Positions 44,570-54,717 are shown, counted from the stretch's first letter. The stretch: 64,000 nucleotides of DNA from Streptomyces sp. HPF1205 (GCF_020400825.1 NZ_JAINVH010000015.1:1-64000); one strand, 5' to 3'. A program made the numbers and translations. The notes: generated from the sequence alone by a model not told the origin.

Positions 44570-45586
44570 ATGACGAAGAGCCCTTTGCTGTCGCTGCCCG
44601 GCGCCGTCCCCGCTGAAGGCCCCGACGAGGGTGTCGCCGCCCACTACGGCGACCTGTTCCGCGAACAGCGCGCGCTCGCGGACGGCACGGGCTTCGTGGA
44701 CCTGTCGCACCGCGGCGTCGTCACCGTCACGGGCGAGGACCGGCTGTCCTGGCTGCACCTGCTGCTGACCCAGCACGTCGAACAGCTCCCGCCGCACCAG
44801 GCCACGGAAGCGCTCATCCTGTCGGCCCACGGCCACGTCGAGCACGCCCTCTACCTGGTGGACGACGGCACGACCACCTGGATGCACGTCGAGCCGGGCA
44901 CGCAGGGCGCCCTGACGGCGTACCTGGAGAGCATGAAGTTCTTCTACCGGGTCGAGGTCGAGGACGCGACCGAGCGGTACGCGGTGGTGCACCTGCCGGC
45001 CGGCTCCATCACCGCCGTCGGGGACCTGACCGTGCGCGAGACGCCGTACGGCCGGGACGTCTTCGTCCCCCGCGAGCGCCTCGCGGCCTTTGCCCGCCCG
45101 TCTCCCGCCACCACCCTTCCAAGGAATGGCTCCGCCGCCTTCCTTTTCGAGGCCGGGCCGGCGATCGGTGTCCTGGCGTACGAGGCGCTGCGGATCGAGG
45201 CGCACCGGCCGAGGCTGGGCCTGGAGACCGATCACCGCACCATTCCGCACGAGGTGGGCTGGCTGGACACCGCGGTGCACCTGAGCAAGGGCTGCTACCG
45301 CGGCCAGGAGACGGTCGCCCGGGTGCACAACCTGGGACGCCCGCCGCGCCGGCTGGTCTTCCTGCACCTGGACGGCAGCGAGGTGCGGCTGCCCGGGCAC
45401 GGCGCGCCGGTCCGGGTCGCCGAGGACGGCGCCGACGGCCGCCCGGTGGGCTTCGTCACCTCCTCCGCCCGCCACTGGGAGCTCGGCCCGATCGCCCTCG
45501 CCCTGGTCAAGCGGAACACCCCGGAGAACGCCACGCTGCTGGCGCAGGACACGGCGGCGGCGCAGGAGACGGTGGTGGCGCCGTAG
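44570..45586 (+). CDS. ygfZ: YgfZ/GcvT-like folate-binding Fe-S maintenance protein
   Basis: A 338-aa GcvT-fold protein with the YgfZ signature KGCYRGQE (Cys near 238). YgfZ helps keep Fe-S enzymes intact under oxidative stress and depends on tetrahydrofolate. The N-domain has LSHRGVVTVTGEDRLSWLH. A Pro/Thr insert (FARPSPATTLPRNG, about 174-187) interrupts a region usually shorter in the family. ATG 44570, 20 bases after nur. Confidence 0.9.
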   Translation: MTKSPLLSLPGAVPAEGPDEGVAAHYGDLFREQRALADGTGFVDLSHRGVVTVTGEDRLSWLHLLLTQHVEQLPPHQATEALILSAHGHVEHALYLVDDGTTTWMHVEPGTQGALTAYLESMKFFYRVEVEDATERYAVVHLPAGSITAVGDLTVRETPYGRDVFVPRERLAAFARPSPATTLPRNGSAAFLFEAGPAIGVLAYEALRIEAHRPRLGLETDHRTIPHEVGWLDTAVHLSKGCYRGQETVARVHNLGRPPRRLVFLHLDGSEVRLPGHGAPVRVAEDGADGRPVGFVTSSARHWELGPIALALVKRNTPENATLLAQDTAAAQETVVAP

Positions 45587-45622
45587 CGGCGGTCACCGCC
45601 ACGCGCGGGCGCGCGCGCCTCG

Positions 45623-45710
45623 CATGCGCGGGTGCGCCGACCTGCGCGTGCACGCAGGCATGCGCGGGTGCGCCGACCAGGGTGCGCCGCCCTTGCGCGG
45701 GTGCGCCCGA
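45623..45710. repeat. Direct repeats between ygfZ and dtd
   Basis: A 21-bp sequence beginning GCATGCGCGGGTGCGCCGAC occurs at 45623-45643 and 45659-45679, with a third, partial copy (TGCGCGGGTGCGCCC) near 45696-45710. The unit is rich in GCGC and lies between two convergent genes; it may fold into several hairpins and act as terminator. Confidence 0.75.
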
Positions 45711-45724
45711 GCGCCCGCGCCGGC

Positions 45725-46150
45725 CTATATGTCGATGACCACGGTGAACGGTCCCTCGTTGGTCAGGGACACCCTCATCTCGGCGCCGAACACGCCCGTC
45801 GCGACGGTCGCGCCCAGCTCCCGGAGCCGGGCGACGACCTCGTCGACGAGCGGTTCGGCGACGTGACCGGGCGCGGCGGCGTTCCACGTGGGGCGGCGGC
45901 CCTTGCGGGCGTCACCGTAAAGCGTGAACTGGCTGATCACCAGGAGCGGTCCGCCGGTGTCGGAGCAGGACTGCTCGCCGGGCAGGATGCGCAGCGTCCA
46001 CAGTTTGCGGGCCAGCGCGGCGGCCTTCTCCTTGGTGTCGTCGTGCGTCACCCCGACCAGGACGCACAGTCCGGGACCCCCGATCTCGCCGACGGTCTCG
46101 CCGCCGACCACGACCTTCGCCTCGCTCACCCGCTGGGCCACCGCTCGCAT
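45725..46150 (-). CDS. dtd: D-aminoacyl-tRNA deacylase
   Basis: A 141-aa DTD that removes D-amino acids (and Gly) wrongly loaded on tRNA. The two catalytic motifs are [15 protein letters not shown] and NEGPFTV (usually NxGPVT). The N-terminus [13 protein letters not shown] and the length are standard. It is convergent with ygfZ. Confidence 0.95.
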   Translation of the reverse strand: MRAVAQRVSEAKVVVGGETVGEIGGPGLCVLVGVTHDDTKEKAAALARKLWTLRILPGEQSCSDTGGPLLVISQFTLYGDARKGRRPTWNAAAPGHVAEPLVDEVVARLRELGATVATGVFGAEMRVSLTNEGPFTVVIDI

Positions 46151-46323
46151 GGCCTCATTGTGCCGGGGCGGCGCGGGAGCCTTCCGGGCGGGCCGGACCG
46201 GCCGGTTCGTACACCTGTCGCGGCGGCCGTTCGGGTGCAGGGCGCTGCGCTGCGTGACCGGCTAGTGGCAGCATCGGAAACCGGGCGCGGCGTACGCGCC
46301 GCCAGGAGGGGATACGACACCGC

Positions 46324-47022
46324 ATGACCACACCCGCCACTGGACACACTCCCGGCACCGCCGTACCCGCCGCAGCGGCGGTGTCCGTCACGAAGGGGCC
46401 ACGTATGCCGGAGGCCGAAGCGCCGGGGCCGCAGGTCCCGTCCGGCCCGTGCGACGCGCTCGCGGGGCCGCTCGAGGGGGAGCCGGGCCCGCCCGACCCG
46501 GGCGCGCTGGACCTCGCCGCCCTGCGCGCCCTGCGCCGCGACGCCCAGCGGCAGGAGGCCGACCTGTCGTACCTGCGGCGCCTGCTGCACGGGCGGATCG
46601 ACATCCTCCAGGCCGAGCTCGGCCGCCGGGCGCACCGGGCCGGTGCCGCCGGGGGGCCCGCGGCGGCACCGGCCGCGCCGGAGTCGCCCTCCTCGCCGCT
46701 GGTCGACCGGCTTCCGGAGATCCTCACCGACGAGCCGTCCCCGGTCCGCACCTCCGCCCGGCACGTCACCTTGGGCACCCCGCTGACCGAGCCGGTCCGC
46801 CGCCTGGCCGAGGACATGCTCGCCGAGGTCGGCCTGTCCGACCCCGCCGCCCGTACGGACGCGGAGCTCACCGCCGCGATGGCCCGCCTGCGCGGCCACG
46901 AGCACCACATCTCGCGCCGCCGCCAGGCGCTGCAGCAGACCGTCGACGCCACCTCCGCGGAGATCGCCCGCCGCTACCGCAGCGGCGAGGCGCGGGTGGA
47001 CGACCTTCTGGCGGGTGAATGA
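46324..47022 (+). CDS. rsiG: RsiG-like anti-sigma factor, c-di-GMP-binding motifs
   Basis: A 232-aa protein with a disordered Pro-rich head (1-65), then two helical segments. The first has EADLSYLRRLLHGRID and the second EHHISRRRQALQQTVD. The second fits E(x3)S(x2)R(x3)Q(x3)D, the c-di-GMP-binding repeat of RsiG, which holds the sporulation sigma factor WhiG. The first has His instead of Gln. The segment DRLPEILTDEPSPVRTSARH lies between. This predicts control of sporulation timing by c-di-GMP. ATG 46324 or a later ATG at 46405 may be used; AGGAGGGG precedes the first. Confidence 0.85.
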   Translation: MTTPATGHTPGTAVPAAAAVSVTKGPRMPEAEAPGPQVPSGPCDALAGPLEGEPGPPDPGALDLAALRALRRDAQRQEADLSYLRRLLHGRIDILQAELGRRAHRAGAAGGPAAAPAAPESPSSPLVDRLPEILTDEPSPVRTSARHVTLGTPLTEPVRRLAEDMLAEVGLSDPAARTDAELTAAMARLRGHEHHISRRRQALQQTVDATSAEIARRYRSGEARVDDLLAGE

Positions 47023-47194
47023 GCTGCGAGCGGGACCGTGCACGGGCGAGCGGACGAGCGGGCGCGTGGGCGGCGCGGGCGGGCGTGAGCGCGGCGTGAG
47101 CGGGGGATCGCGGGCGGTACGCGCGGGGCCGGTGGCCCGGGACCTGCGGTTTATTCGAGTGCGCCCGGCGATCCGCCGCCCTTAGCGTGCGGGT

Positions 47195-48454
47195 ATGACC
47201 GTGGAGATCCGCACCCTGGACGAGTCCGACGTCGCCGACTGGCTGAGGGCCCTGCACGCGGGGTTCCTCATCTCGCCCTCGGTGACCGAGGAGGAGGTCG
47301 CGGTGCGCCGCCCCTCGTTCGACCTGGCCCGCACCCGCGGTGCCTTCGACGGGGGCCGCTGTGTGGGGACCTTCCGCAGCATGCAGCGGGAGCTGACCGT
47401 GCCCGGTGGCGCGGTGGTGGCCGCCTCCGCCGTCACGAACGTGTGCGTGCTGGGCACCCACCGCCGCCGCGGCCTGCTGTCGCGCATGATGGCCGCCGAC
47501 CTCGCGGAGGCCAAGGAGCGCGGCGAAGCGGTGTCGATCCTGATCGCCGCCGAGCACCCGATCTACGGGCGGTACGGCTTCGGCCCGGCGACCTGGGTCG
47601 GCGAGTGGGAGATCGACGTCATGCGCGCCGCGCAGGACAAGCGGTACGGGGGCCCGGCCGACGGCGGCCGGGTGGACCAGGTGACCGTCGCCGAGGTGCG
47701 GAAGACCGGGCCCGCGCTGTTCGACCGGGTCCGCGCGGTGACGAACGGCGCGATCGACCGGCCGCCGTTCTGGTGGGAGCTGGCCACCGGCGAGCGCGTG
47801 CCGCCCTCCCGTCCGTGGAAGGAGCCCTTCTTCGCGGTCTACCGCGACGCCGCCGGCCGCGCCGACGGCCTCGTCGCGTACGACGTGGACGACCACGAGT
47901 GGCCCAACAAGCTGTCGAGGACCGAGGTGAAGGTGCGCCAGCTCGTCGCGGCCACCCCTGCCGCCGAGGCCGCGCTGTGGCAGTACCTGATATCGCTCGA
48001 CTGGGTGACACAGGTGCGCACGAACCTGCGGGCGCCGGACGACGTGGTGCCGCTGCTCCTCGGCGACCCGCGGGCCGCACGCCCGGTGACGTACGCGGAC
48101 TTCATGTGGCTGCGGGTGCTGGACGTGCCCGCGGCGCTGTCCGCCCGCACCTACTCGGGGACGGGCCCGGTCGCGCTGGTCCTCGACGTGGCGGACCCGG
48201 ACGGCATGTCCGGCGGGCGCTTCCTGCTGGAGACGGACGTCTCGGGCGCGGCCGTGTGCGGCCCGGCCCCGGCGGGCGCCTCGCCCGACCTGACCGTGCC
48301 GCTGCCCGAACTCGGCCGTCTCTACCTCGGCGACGAGTCGCCGGTCAGGCTGGCGGCGCTCGGCCGGCTCACCGAGCACCGGGCGGGCGCGGCCAGGACA
48401 GCCGACGCGCTGTTCCGCACGCCGCGCCGCCCGTGGTGCCCCGACTTCTTCTGA
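47195..48454 (+). CDS. Eis-type GNAT acetyltransferase
   Basis: A 419-aa three-part Eis-like enzyme: an N-terminal GNAT (motif VCVLGTHRRRGLLSRMMAADL), a second GNAT-like half with no CoA motif, and a C-terminal SCP2-like domain. It ends in DFF, so the terminal carboxylate that serves as base in Eis is present. Eis enzymes acetylate several amines of aminoglycosides and Lys residues. The target here is unknown. ATG 47195. Confidence 0.88.
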   Translation: MTVEIRTLDESDVADWLRALHAGFLISPSVTEEEVAVRRPSFDLARTRGAFDGGRCVGTFRSMQRELTVPGGAVVAASAVTNVCVLGTHRRRGLLSRMMAADLAEAKERGEAVSILIAAEHPIYGRYGFGPATWVGEWEIDVMRAAQDKRYGGPADGGRVDQVTVAEVRKTGPALFDRVRAVTNGAIDRPPFWWELATGERVPPSRPWKEPFFAVYRDAAGRADGLVAYDVDDHEWPNKLSRTEVKVRQLVAATPAAEAALWQYLISLDWVTQVRTNLRAPDDVVPLLLGDPRAARPVTYADFMWLRVLDVPAALSARTYSGTGPVALVLDVADPDGMSGGRFLLETDVSGAAVCGPAPAGASPDLTVPLPELGRLYLGDESPVRLAALGRLTEHRAGAARTADALFRTPRRPWCPDFF

Positions 48455-48463
48455 CGGCCCGCC

Positions 48464-48631
48464 TCACTGCGCCAGCAGCAGGGCCAGTGCGGTGAGCCCG
48501 ACGGCGGTGAAGGCGGTGCTGCGGATCCTGTGGCCGACGGTGACCAGGCCGACGGCAAGGACGCCGGCCCATCCGTACCGCCACTGGACGACTTGATCGG
48601 CGATGTAGGCACACATCGTGAGAGCGAGCAC
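48464..48631 (-). CDS. Small membrane protein (55 aa), opposite a GntR gene
   Basis: GTG 48631 to TGA 48464 encodes 55 residues: MLALTMCAYIADQVVQWRYG, then WAGVLAVGLVTVGHRIRSTA and FTAVGLTALALLLAQ. It has two hydrophobic helices with a short basic link (GHRIRS). GGAGGG lies 5-6 bases before the GTG. It ends 10 bases from the stop of the convergent Eis-type gene and is divergent from the GntR gene across a large palindrome. I cannot name a family. Confidence 0.7.
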   Translation of the reverse strand: MLALTMCAYIADQVVQWRYGWAGVLAVGLVTVGHRIRSTAFTAVGLTALALLLAQ

Positions 48632-48725
48632 AGTTCCCTCCTTCGTTGCGCTGGGTGTGGCTGAAGGCGGGTGGGTGCTGTGCGTCCCCGTACGTCCTCG
48701 GACGGGAAGTCCGGCATCCCCCGTG

Positions 48726-48781
48726 GAGAGGTTGCCTCATTCAACTCCCGGTGATCGACCAGTAGTTGAATGATTCCTCTC
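48726..48781. promoter_or_regulatory. Large interrupted palindrome before the GntR gene
   Basis: The arms GAGAGG (48726-48731) plus TCATTCAACT (48737-48746) pair with AGTTGAATGA (48764-48773) plus CCTCTC (48776-48781) around a 17-base centre. The palindrome lies between the divergent 55-aa gene and the GntR gene, in an A/T-richer stretch. An operator for the GntR protein is the simplest reading; a recombination site is the alternative. Confidence 0.75.
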
Positions 48782-48867
48782 ATGTCCTGGTGTGCCCGGT
48801 TGGCAGAGATCGGTAAACTTGGTTCCATCAAGGGGTCTTCCTGGTCGGGCAGTTGTAACGTTGCCTC

Positions 48868-49782
48868 GTGGACGAGGACACCCGTACCAGTGACCGCCTG
48901 CCCGCCGGAGCGGCCCCGTATCTGCGCATCGCCGACATTCTGCGCGGCGAGATCCTCGACGGGCACCTGGCGATCGGTCAGCGCATCCCGTCCCAGGCGG
49001 AGTTGGAGGAGCGGTTCCAGGTCTCCCGCCCCACCGTTCAGCGCGCCCTGACCAAGCTGCGCGAGCAGGGCTTCATCGACAACCGCAGGGGACGCCCCGC
49101 GGAGGTCCTGCCCTGGCGGGAGCGGGGCGGCGCGGCCGCTCCCGTGGCGACGGAGGAGCCCGAGCGCGCCTTCGCCTCCCTGGCCACGCACCTGGCGGCG
49201 GCTTTCGAGCGCGCGCACGTCACCATCGACGCCTTCTCCCTCACCGCCGAGACGCTCAACTCCGCGCTGACCACCCAGATCCAGCGGGTGCTGCGCGGCG
49301 AGGTGCACCCCAAGTCCCTGCACGTCCGCCTGCTGCTGCCCAGCCCGTCGGCCCGCCTGGCGATCCCCCGCCTGGTCGCCGACCCCGCCGACGAGCGCCC
49401 GCTGCGCCGGCTGTACCAGCTCGTGCACGGCCAGACCATCACCTTGCGCAGCGCCTTCAACGGCCTGCGGGACACCGGCCGCGACATCGAGCTGTCGATC
49501 GGGATCAGGACCGTGCCGGTCACCCCGCTGCACAAGCTGTACCTGATCAACCAGACGACCGCGCTCTACGGCCTGTACCGGGTCGTCGAACGCCCGGTCC
49601 GGCTGACGGACGGCGAGTTCGCGGAGATCTACGACGTGCTCGGCATCGACGCCACCCTCTTCCCGTACCGGGCCGACCCCATGCGGCCCGAGACGTTCGA
49701 CTCCCGGTACGTGGCGGAGGCCTACGCCTGGTTCGAGTCGCTGTGGACCACCATCGCCGAACCGCTGACCGACCTTGGCTGA
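48868..49782 (+). CDS. GntR-family regulator with unusual C-terminal domain
   Basis: A 304-aa regulator. The winged helix (about 17-85) has PYLRIADILRGEILDGHLAI, then QAELEERFQVSRPTVQRALT. The C-terminal domain of about 200 residues (HVTIDAFSLTAETLNSALTT, then TPLHKLYLINQTTALYGLYR) is not a UTRA or FCD domain I can recognise. The start is GTG 48868. The next gene begins inside its last codons, so they are coupled. Repressors of this kind with partner enzymes are common near integrative elements. Confidence 0.85.
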   Translation: MDEDTRTSDRLPAGAAPYLRIADILRGEILDGHLAIGQRIPSQAELEERFQVSRPTVQRALTKLREQGFIDNRRGRPAEVLPWRERGGAAAPVATEEPERAFASLATHLAAAFERAHVTIDAFSLTAETLNSALTTQIQRVLRGEVHPKSLHVRLLLPSPSARLAIPRLVADPADERPLRRLYQLVHGQTITLRSAFNGLRDTGRDIELSIGIRTVPVTPLHKLYLINQTTALYGLYRVVERPVRLTDGEFAEIYDVLGIDATLFPYRADPMRPETFDSRYVAEAYAWFESLWTTIAEPLTDLG

Positions 49783-50827
49783 CCCCGGGCCGCCCCGGCG
49801 GCGGCCGTCCCACAAGGAGCAGCCGCAGGAGCTTCTGCGGGAGCCCCGCCAGGAGCCGTCGCAGGAGCTTCGGCGGGAGCCGTCGAAAGAGCCTCGCCAG
49901 GAGCCGTCACGGGACCCCGGCCAGGAGCCGCCGCGGCCCGGCGGACCCGCCCCGAGCCCGGGGCGGCGGGCTCTGGCGGCCGGACCGGTGTCCACCGAGA
50001 CTCGACAGGTGACTTCCGCGCACGACGGGTTCCCCGGGGCCCCAGAGGTTCCCGCGGCCCCCGAGTTCCCCGAGTTCCCCGGGTTCCCCGGGTTCGACGC
50101 CTTCGCCGAGTTCGACCGGTCCGGCGGCCCCGCCCTGCTCGCCGCCGCGCGCGGCCTGCTGCTGGACTTCGACGGACCCATGTGCCGGCTGTTCGCCGGC
50201 CACCCGGCGGACGGGGTGGCGCTGCGGATGCGCGAGCTGCTCGCCGAGCGCGCGGGGATCGCGGACCCCGGTCCGGTCCGGGCCGCCCTGCGCGACCCGC
50301 ACGGGCTGCTGCGCGCCGCGCGCGGCCGGGAGATCGTCGCCGACCTTGAGGCACTGCTGGCGGAGCAGGAGGAGGTGGCCGCGCTGTCGGCCGAGCCGAC
50401 GCCCGGGGCCGGCGCCTTCGTACGGGCCGTGGCGGACAGCGGCAGGGTGCCGGCCGTCACCACGAACAACGCGCCCCGCGCCGTCCTGGCCTACCTGAAG
50501 GCGCACGGGCTCGACGCATGGTTCGGCGACCGGGTCTTCGGCCGCGACCCCGAGGACCCCTCGCGGATGAAACCGCACCCCGACTGCCTGCTGCGGGCCG
50601 TCGCCGCGCTCGGCGTGCCGCCCGGGGACTGCCTGATGATCGGGGACTCGCCGGCCGACGCGGAGGCCGCCGTCGCCGCCGGCGTGCGCTTCCTCGGCTA
50701 CGCCCGCAGCCCGGACCGCGTGGCCCGGCTGCGGCGCGACGTCCCGCACCCGGTGGTCGTGGGGATGGCACCGCTGGTGAGCGCCGCCCGCACCTTGGGC
50801 GCCGTGCCGGGACCGTCCGAGGAGTGA
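49775..50827 (+). CDS. HAD-family hydrolase
   Basis: A HAD phosphatase fold from about residue 125 on. Motif I is LLLDFDGPM, motif II is in AVTTNNAPR, the Lys is in RMKPHPD and motif IV is MIGDSPAD. All catalytic Asp are present; the substrate is unknown. The first 110 residues are low complexity (QEPSQELRREPSKEPRQEPS, then PEFPEFPGFPGF), coded by irregular repeats. The start is uncertain: TTG 49775 overlaps the GntR stop, while GTG 49988 or 50009 would skip most of the repeats. Confidence 0.82.
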   Translation: MADPGPPRRRPSHKEQPQELLREPRQEPSQELRREPSKEPRQEPSRDPGQEPPRPGGPAPSPGRRALAAGPVSTETRQVTSAHDGFPGAPEVPAAPEFPEFPGFPGFDAFAEFDRSGGPALLAAARGLLLDFDGPMCRLFAGHPADGVALRMRELLAERAGIADPGPVRAALRDPHGLLRAARGREIVADLEALLAEQEEVAALSAEPTPGAGAFVRAVADSGRVPAVTTNNAPRAVLAYLKAHGLDAWFGDRVFGRDPEDPSRMKPHPDCLLRAVAALGVPPGDCLMIGDSPADAEAAVAAGVRFLGYARSPDRVARLRRDVPHPVVVGMAPLVSAARTLGAVPGPSEE

Positions 50828-50967
50828 GACCCGCGGCGCGCCCGCGTCCGCGACACAGCCCCACGACGCCCACCCGTCCCGCGGCCCTCTAGTCTTCCGT
50901 CTGCCGGACCGTCGTACCGCCGGCCGGACCGTGATCGTGCAGTGGCCGACCGTACAGGAGAGGCGCC

Positions 50968-52098
50968 TTGGGCAGTTCTGGAACGGCGACGGCGGCCGGG
51001 ACCGGCGAGGCGGGCGGCACCGCCCCCGGCCCCGGCTCCGCGGCCGGCCCCTGGCAGCGGCTGCTCACCGACGCCGTCTCGCGCGGCCGCCCCCTCGCCG
51101 GGTTCCACAACAGCAACTACGTCCTGGAGCGGGCCGGCGGCCACGCCCGGCTGCTGGACGTCGACCCCGGCACACCGCTGAAGGTCCGCGTGCGGCGCGG
51201 GGCGCTGACGGTCGTGGAGCGGGCCTGGTCCGACGAGGGCGCCATCCTGGCGGCGCTGGACCGCACCGAGGCCGTGCGGGGCACCCCGCGCCACTACGCG
51301 GGCGCCGGCGAGGCGTGCGTCCACGAGTACGTGCCCGGGGTCGCGCTGTCGCAGGTGTGCCCGCCGGGCAAGCCGCTGGAGCGGCGGTACGTCGAGGCCG
51401 TCGCCGCGCACCTCGCCTCCTTCGGCGCGGTCCGCCTCGCCGACCTGCCCCCGCTGCCCGCCGGCTGGGCCGCCGACGGCGACTCGCGCGCCTTCCTGCT
51501 CGGCCGGGTCCGGTTCACCGACACGCGGGTCAGGGGCGCGCACGAGGCGGATTTCGGCGGGCTGCTGGGGGCGCTGGGGGTGCCGGAGCGCGCGCTGGAC
51601 GACTACGCCGCCCGGCTGCCCGCGCTGACCCGGCGGCCCTTCGCCCTGCTCCACGCCGACCTGCACCGCGGCAACCTGATCGTCCGCGACGACGGCGACC
51701 TGGCCGTCGTGGACTGGGAGCTGGCCCTGTGGGGCGATCCGCTGCACGACCTGGCCGTCCACCTGGTGCGCACCCGCTACCCGGACGACCAGCGCGACGA
51801 GGCCGTCCGTGCCTGGCGGGACGCCGTGGAGCCCGCGGCGGCCGCCGGCCTGGCCGACGACCTGCCCGTCTACATCGGCTACGAGTACGCCCAGTCGCTG
51901 TACGCCGACACCTTGCGCGCGGCCCACGGCCTGAGCGAGCACCCCGAACCCGCCGCCTTGGACGCGGCCGCGCGATGGGTGCGGGACGCGCTGTGGCGGG
52001 CCGCGGCGCCGCTGCGGCTGGACCGGGTGCCGACCCTGACCGAGGTGGAGCGGGCACTGCTGGCGTGGGCGCGGCGCCGGGCCGGCGCCCGGCCGTGA
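50968..52098 (+). CDS. Phosphotransferase family (APH/choline kinase-like)
   Basis: A 376-aa small-molecule kinase fold. The catalytic loop is LLHADLHRGNLIV (Asp and Asn) and the metal loop is VVDWELALWGDPLHDLA. The N-lobe is short and Gly-rich and starts with GFHNSNYVLERAGG. Aminoglycoside or choline-type substrates are possible; none can be chosen. TTG 50968 follows AGGAGAGG by 4-5 bases. It may belong with the upstream HAD and GntR genes, 140 bases away. Confidence 0.85.
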   Translation: MGSSGTATAAGTGEAGGTAPGPGSAAGPWQRLLTDAVSRGRPLAGFHNSNYVLERAGGHARLLDVDPGTPLKVRVRRGALTVVERAWSDEGAILAALDRTEAVRGTPRHYAGAGEACVHEYVPGVALSQVCPPGKPLERRYVEAVAAHLASFGAVRLADLPPLPAGWAADGDSRAFLLGRVRFTDTRVRGAHEADFGGLLGALGVPERALDDYAARLPALTRRPFALLHADLHRGNLIVRDDGDLAVVDWELALWGDPLHDLAVHLVRTRYPDDQRDEAVRAWRDAVEPAAAAGLADDLPVYIGYEYAQSLYADTLRAAHGLSEHPEPAALDAAARWVRDALWRAAAPLRLDRVPTLTEVERALLAWARRRAGARP

Positions 52099-52145
52099 GG
52101 CGAGGGGCGCTACCGGCCCCGTACGCGTGCCTCGTCCGCGGGCCG

Positions 52146-52556
52146 TCACCGCCCGCCCAGGGTCATCCACTTCTCCGGGTCGGACAGGGGCTCGAAGCCG
52201 AACCTCGCGTAAAGGGAGTGGGCGTCGGCGGTGGCGAGCATGATCCGGCGCAGGCCGTAGGGGGCGAGGTGCTCGCGGACGGCGGTCAGCAGCAGGGTGG
52301 CGACGCCCTGGCCGCGGACGGCGGGGTCCACGTAGACGTCGCACAGCCAGGCGAAGGTGGCGCGGTCGGTGACCACGCGGGCGTACGCGTGCTGCTCGCC
52401 GGTCCCGGAGTGGTACGCGCCGAAGTTCAGCGAGCCGGCTATCGCCGCCTCCTGCTTGGCGAGGGGGCGGCCGAGCGCCCAGTAGGCGTCGGTGGACAGC
52501 CACCGGTGGACACGGGGAACGTCGAGGCGGGCCGGATCGGCGGAGATCTCGTACAT
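52146..52556 (-). CDS. GNAT acetyltransferase (YitI type)
   Basis: A 136-aa single-domain acetyltransferase: DVPRVHRWLSTDAYWALGRP, then the CoA-binding motif VYVDPAVRGQGVATLLLTAV, and LYARFGFEPL. The small size and the SNFGAYH-like SLNFGAYHSG segment fit the many GNATs of unknown target. Monocistronic and divergent from the DapA-like gene. Confidence 0.88.
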   Translation of the reverse strand: MYEISADPARLDVPRVHRWLSTDAYWALGRPLAKQEAAIAGSLNFGAYHSGTGEQHAYARVVTDRATFAWLCDVYVDPAVRGQGVATLLLTAVREHLAPYGLRRIMLATADAHSLYARFGFEPLSDPEKWMTLGGR

Positions 52557-52620
52557 GGGGCAGCAGCGTAGAACTGCTTAAGGGTTCCCTGCACGACAAT
52601 TAACTGGACCTTCTGTATCG

Positions 52621-53568
52621 GTGCGGGCGAGACTCGGGGACATGATCCACGTACCGCTGATCACGCCCTTCGGGAGCGACGGGCGGGTGGCGGCCGCCGC
52701 GCTGGAGGACCTCGCGCACGAGGTGCTGGCGGACGGCGCCGGCGGCCTGGTCGCGCTCGGCACCACCGGGGAGCCGGCCGCCCTGGACGACGGGGAGCGG
52801 GCCGAGGTGGCGGCCGTCGTCGGCCGGGTCTGCGACGAGCGCGGCGCCCGCTTCGTGGTGGGCGTCGGCGCGAGCGGCACACGGCGGGCCGCCGCCGGGC
52901 TCGCCGCCCTCGCCGCCCTTCCCGTCGTGCCGGACGCCGCCTTGGTGACGGTCCCGTCGTTCCTGCGCCCCGGCGAGGCCGGGGTCGTCGCCCACTTCCG
53001 CGAGCTGGCCGCGGCGAGCCCCGTACCGCTGCTCGTCTACCACGTCCCCTACCGCACCGCCCAGCCGCTGTCCGCGGCCGCCCTTGCCGAGCTCGCCGGG
53101 ATCCCGGGCGTGGCGGGCGTGAAGTACGCGACCGGCCGCGTCGACGGGCAGACCGTGGAGCTGATGGGCGCCCTGCCCGACGGCTTCGAGGTGCTGGCCG
53201 GCGACGACGTGCTCGCTCCGGCCCTGTTCGCGCTGGGCGCCCACGGCGCCGTCCTCGCCTCCGCGCACCTGGCCACCGCGGCCTGGGCGCACCTCGCGTC
53301 CGGCGGCGGCACCGGTCCGGACCGCGCCGCGCTCGGCCACCGCCTGGCCGCGCTGGCCGCCGCCGTGTTCCGCGAGCCGAACCCGGCCGTGGTCAAGGCG
53401 GTCCTGCACGCCCAGGGCCGCATCCCCACCCCGGACGTCCGCCTGCCGCTGCTGCCCGCGAGCCGGGAGGCGTTCGAGGACGCGCTCGGCGCCCTGGACA
53501 CGCTGGCCGGACCGGACGCGTACGAGGGCGCCCGCGCGGGCGCCGCCAGGGGGCGTCTCGTCCCCTGA
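52621..53568 (+). CDS. Dihydrodipicolinate synthase family lyase
   Basis: A 315-aa class I aldolase-type lyase of the DapA/NAL family. The Schiff-base Lys168 is in GVKYATG, the GTTGE loop is at 47-51, and Tyr140 and the Arg lie in YHVPYRT. All residues of a true DapA are in place, but family members also act on other keto acids. The aspartate-semialdehyde dehydrogenase gene follows, which makes a lysine or diaminopimelate role plausible. GTG 52621 or the ATG at 52642 is the start; neither has a strong ribosome site. Confidence 0.82.
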   Translation: MRARLGDMIHVPLITPFGSDGRVAAAALEDLAHEVLADGAGGLVALGTTGEPAALDDGERAEVAAVVGRVCDERGARFVVGVGASGTRRAAAGLAALAALPVVPDAALVTVPSFLRPGEAGVVAHFRELAAASPVPLLVYHVPYRTAQPLSAAALAELAGIPGVAGVKYATGRVDGQTVELMGALPDGFEVLAGDDVLAPALFALGAHGAVLASAHLATAAWAHLASGGGTGPDRAALGHRLAALAAAVFREPNPAVVKAVLHAQGRIPTPDVRLPLLPASREAFEDALGALDTLAGPDAYEGARAGAARGRLVP

Positions 53569-53601
53569 AACCCTCGCGCGCCCTCCCTTCCGCCGGGGTG
53601 A

Positions 53602-54696
<1,095 letters not shown>

Positions 54697-54717
54697 CCGT
54701 CAGAGGCCCGGCGGCCG

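Noticed and set aside
51000-52600. Long antisense frames opposite the phosphotransferase gene
   Set aside because: They lack motifs and start sites; the + strand has the HxD-N kinase loop and normal codon use.
52557-52620. Operator between the GNAT and DapA-like genes
   Set aside because: The 64-base gap is A/T-richer, but I found no inverted repeat longer than five bases.
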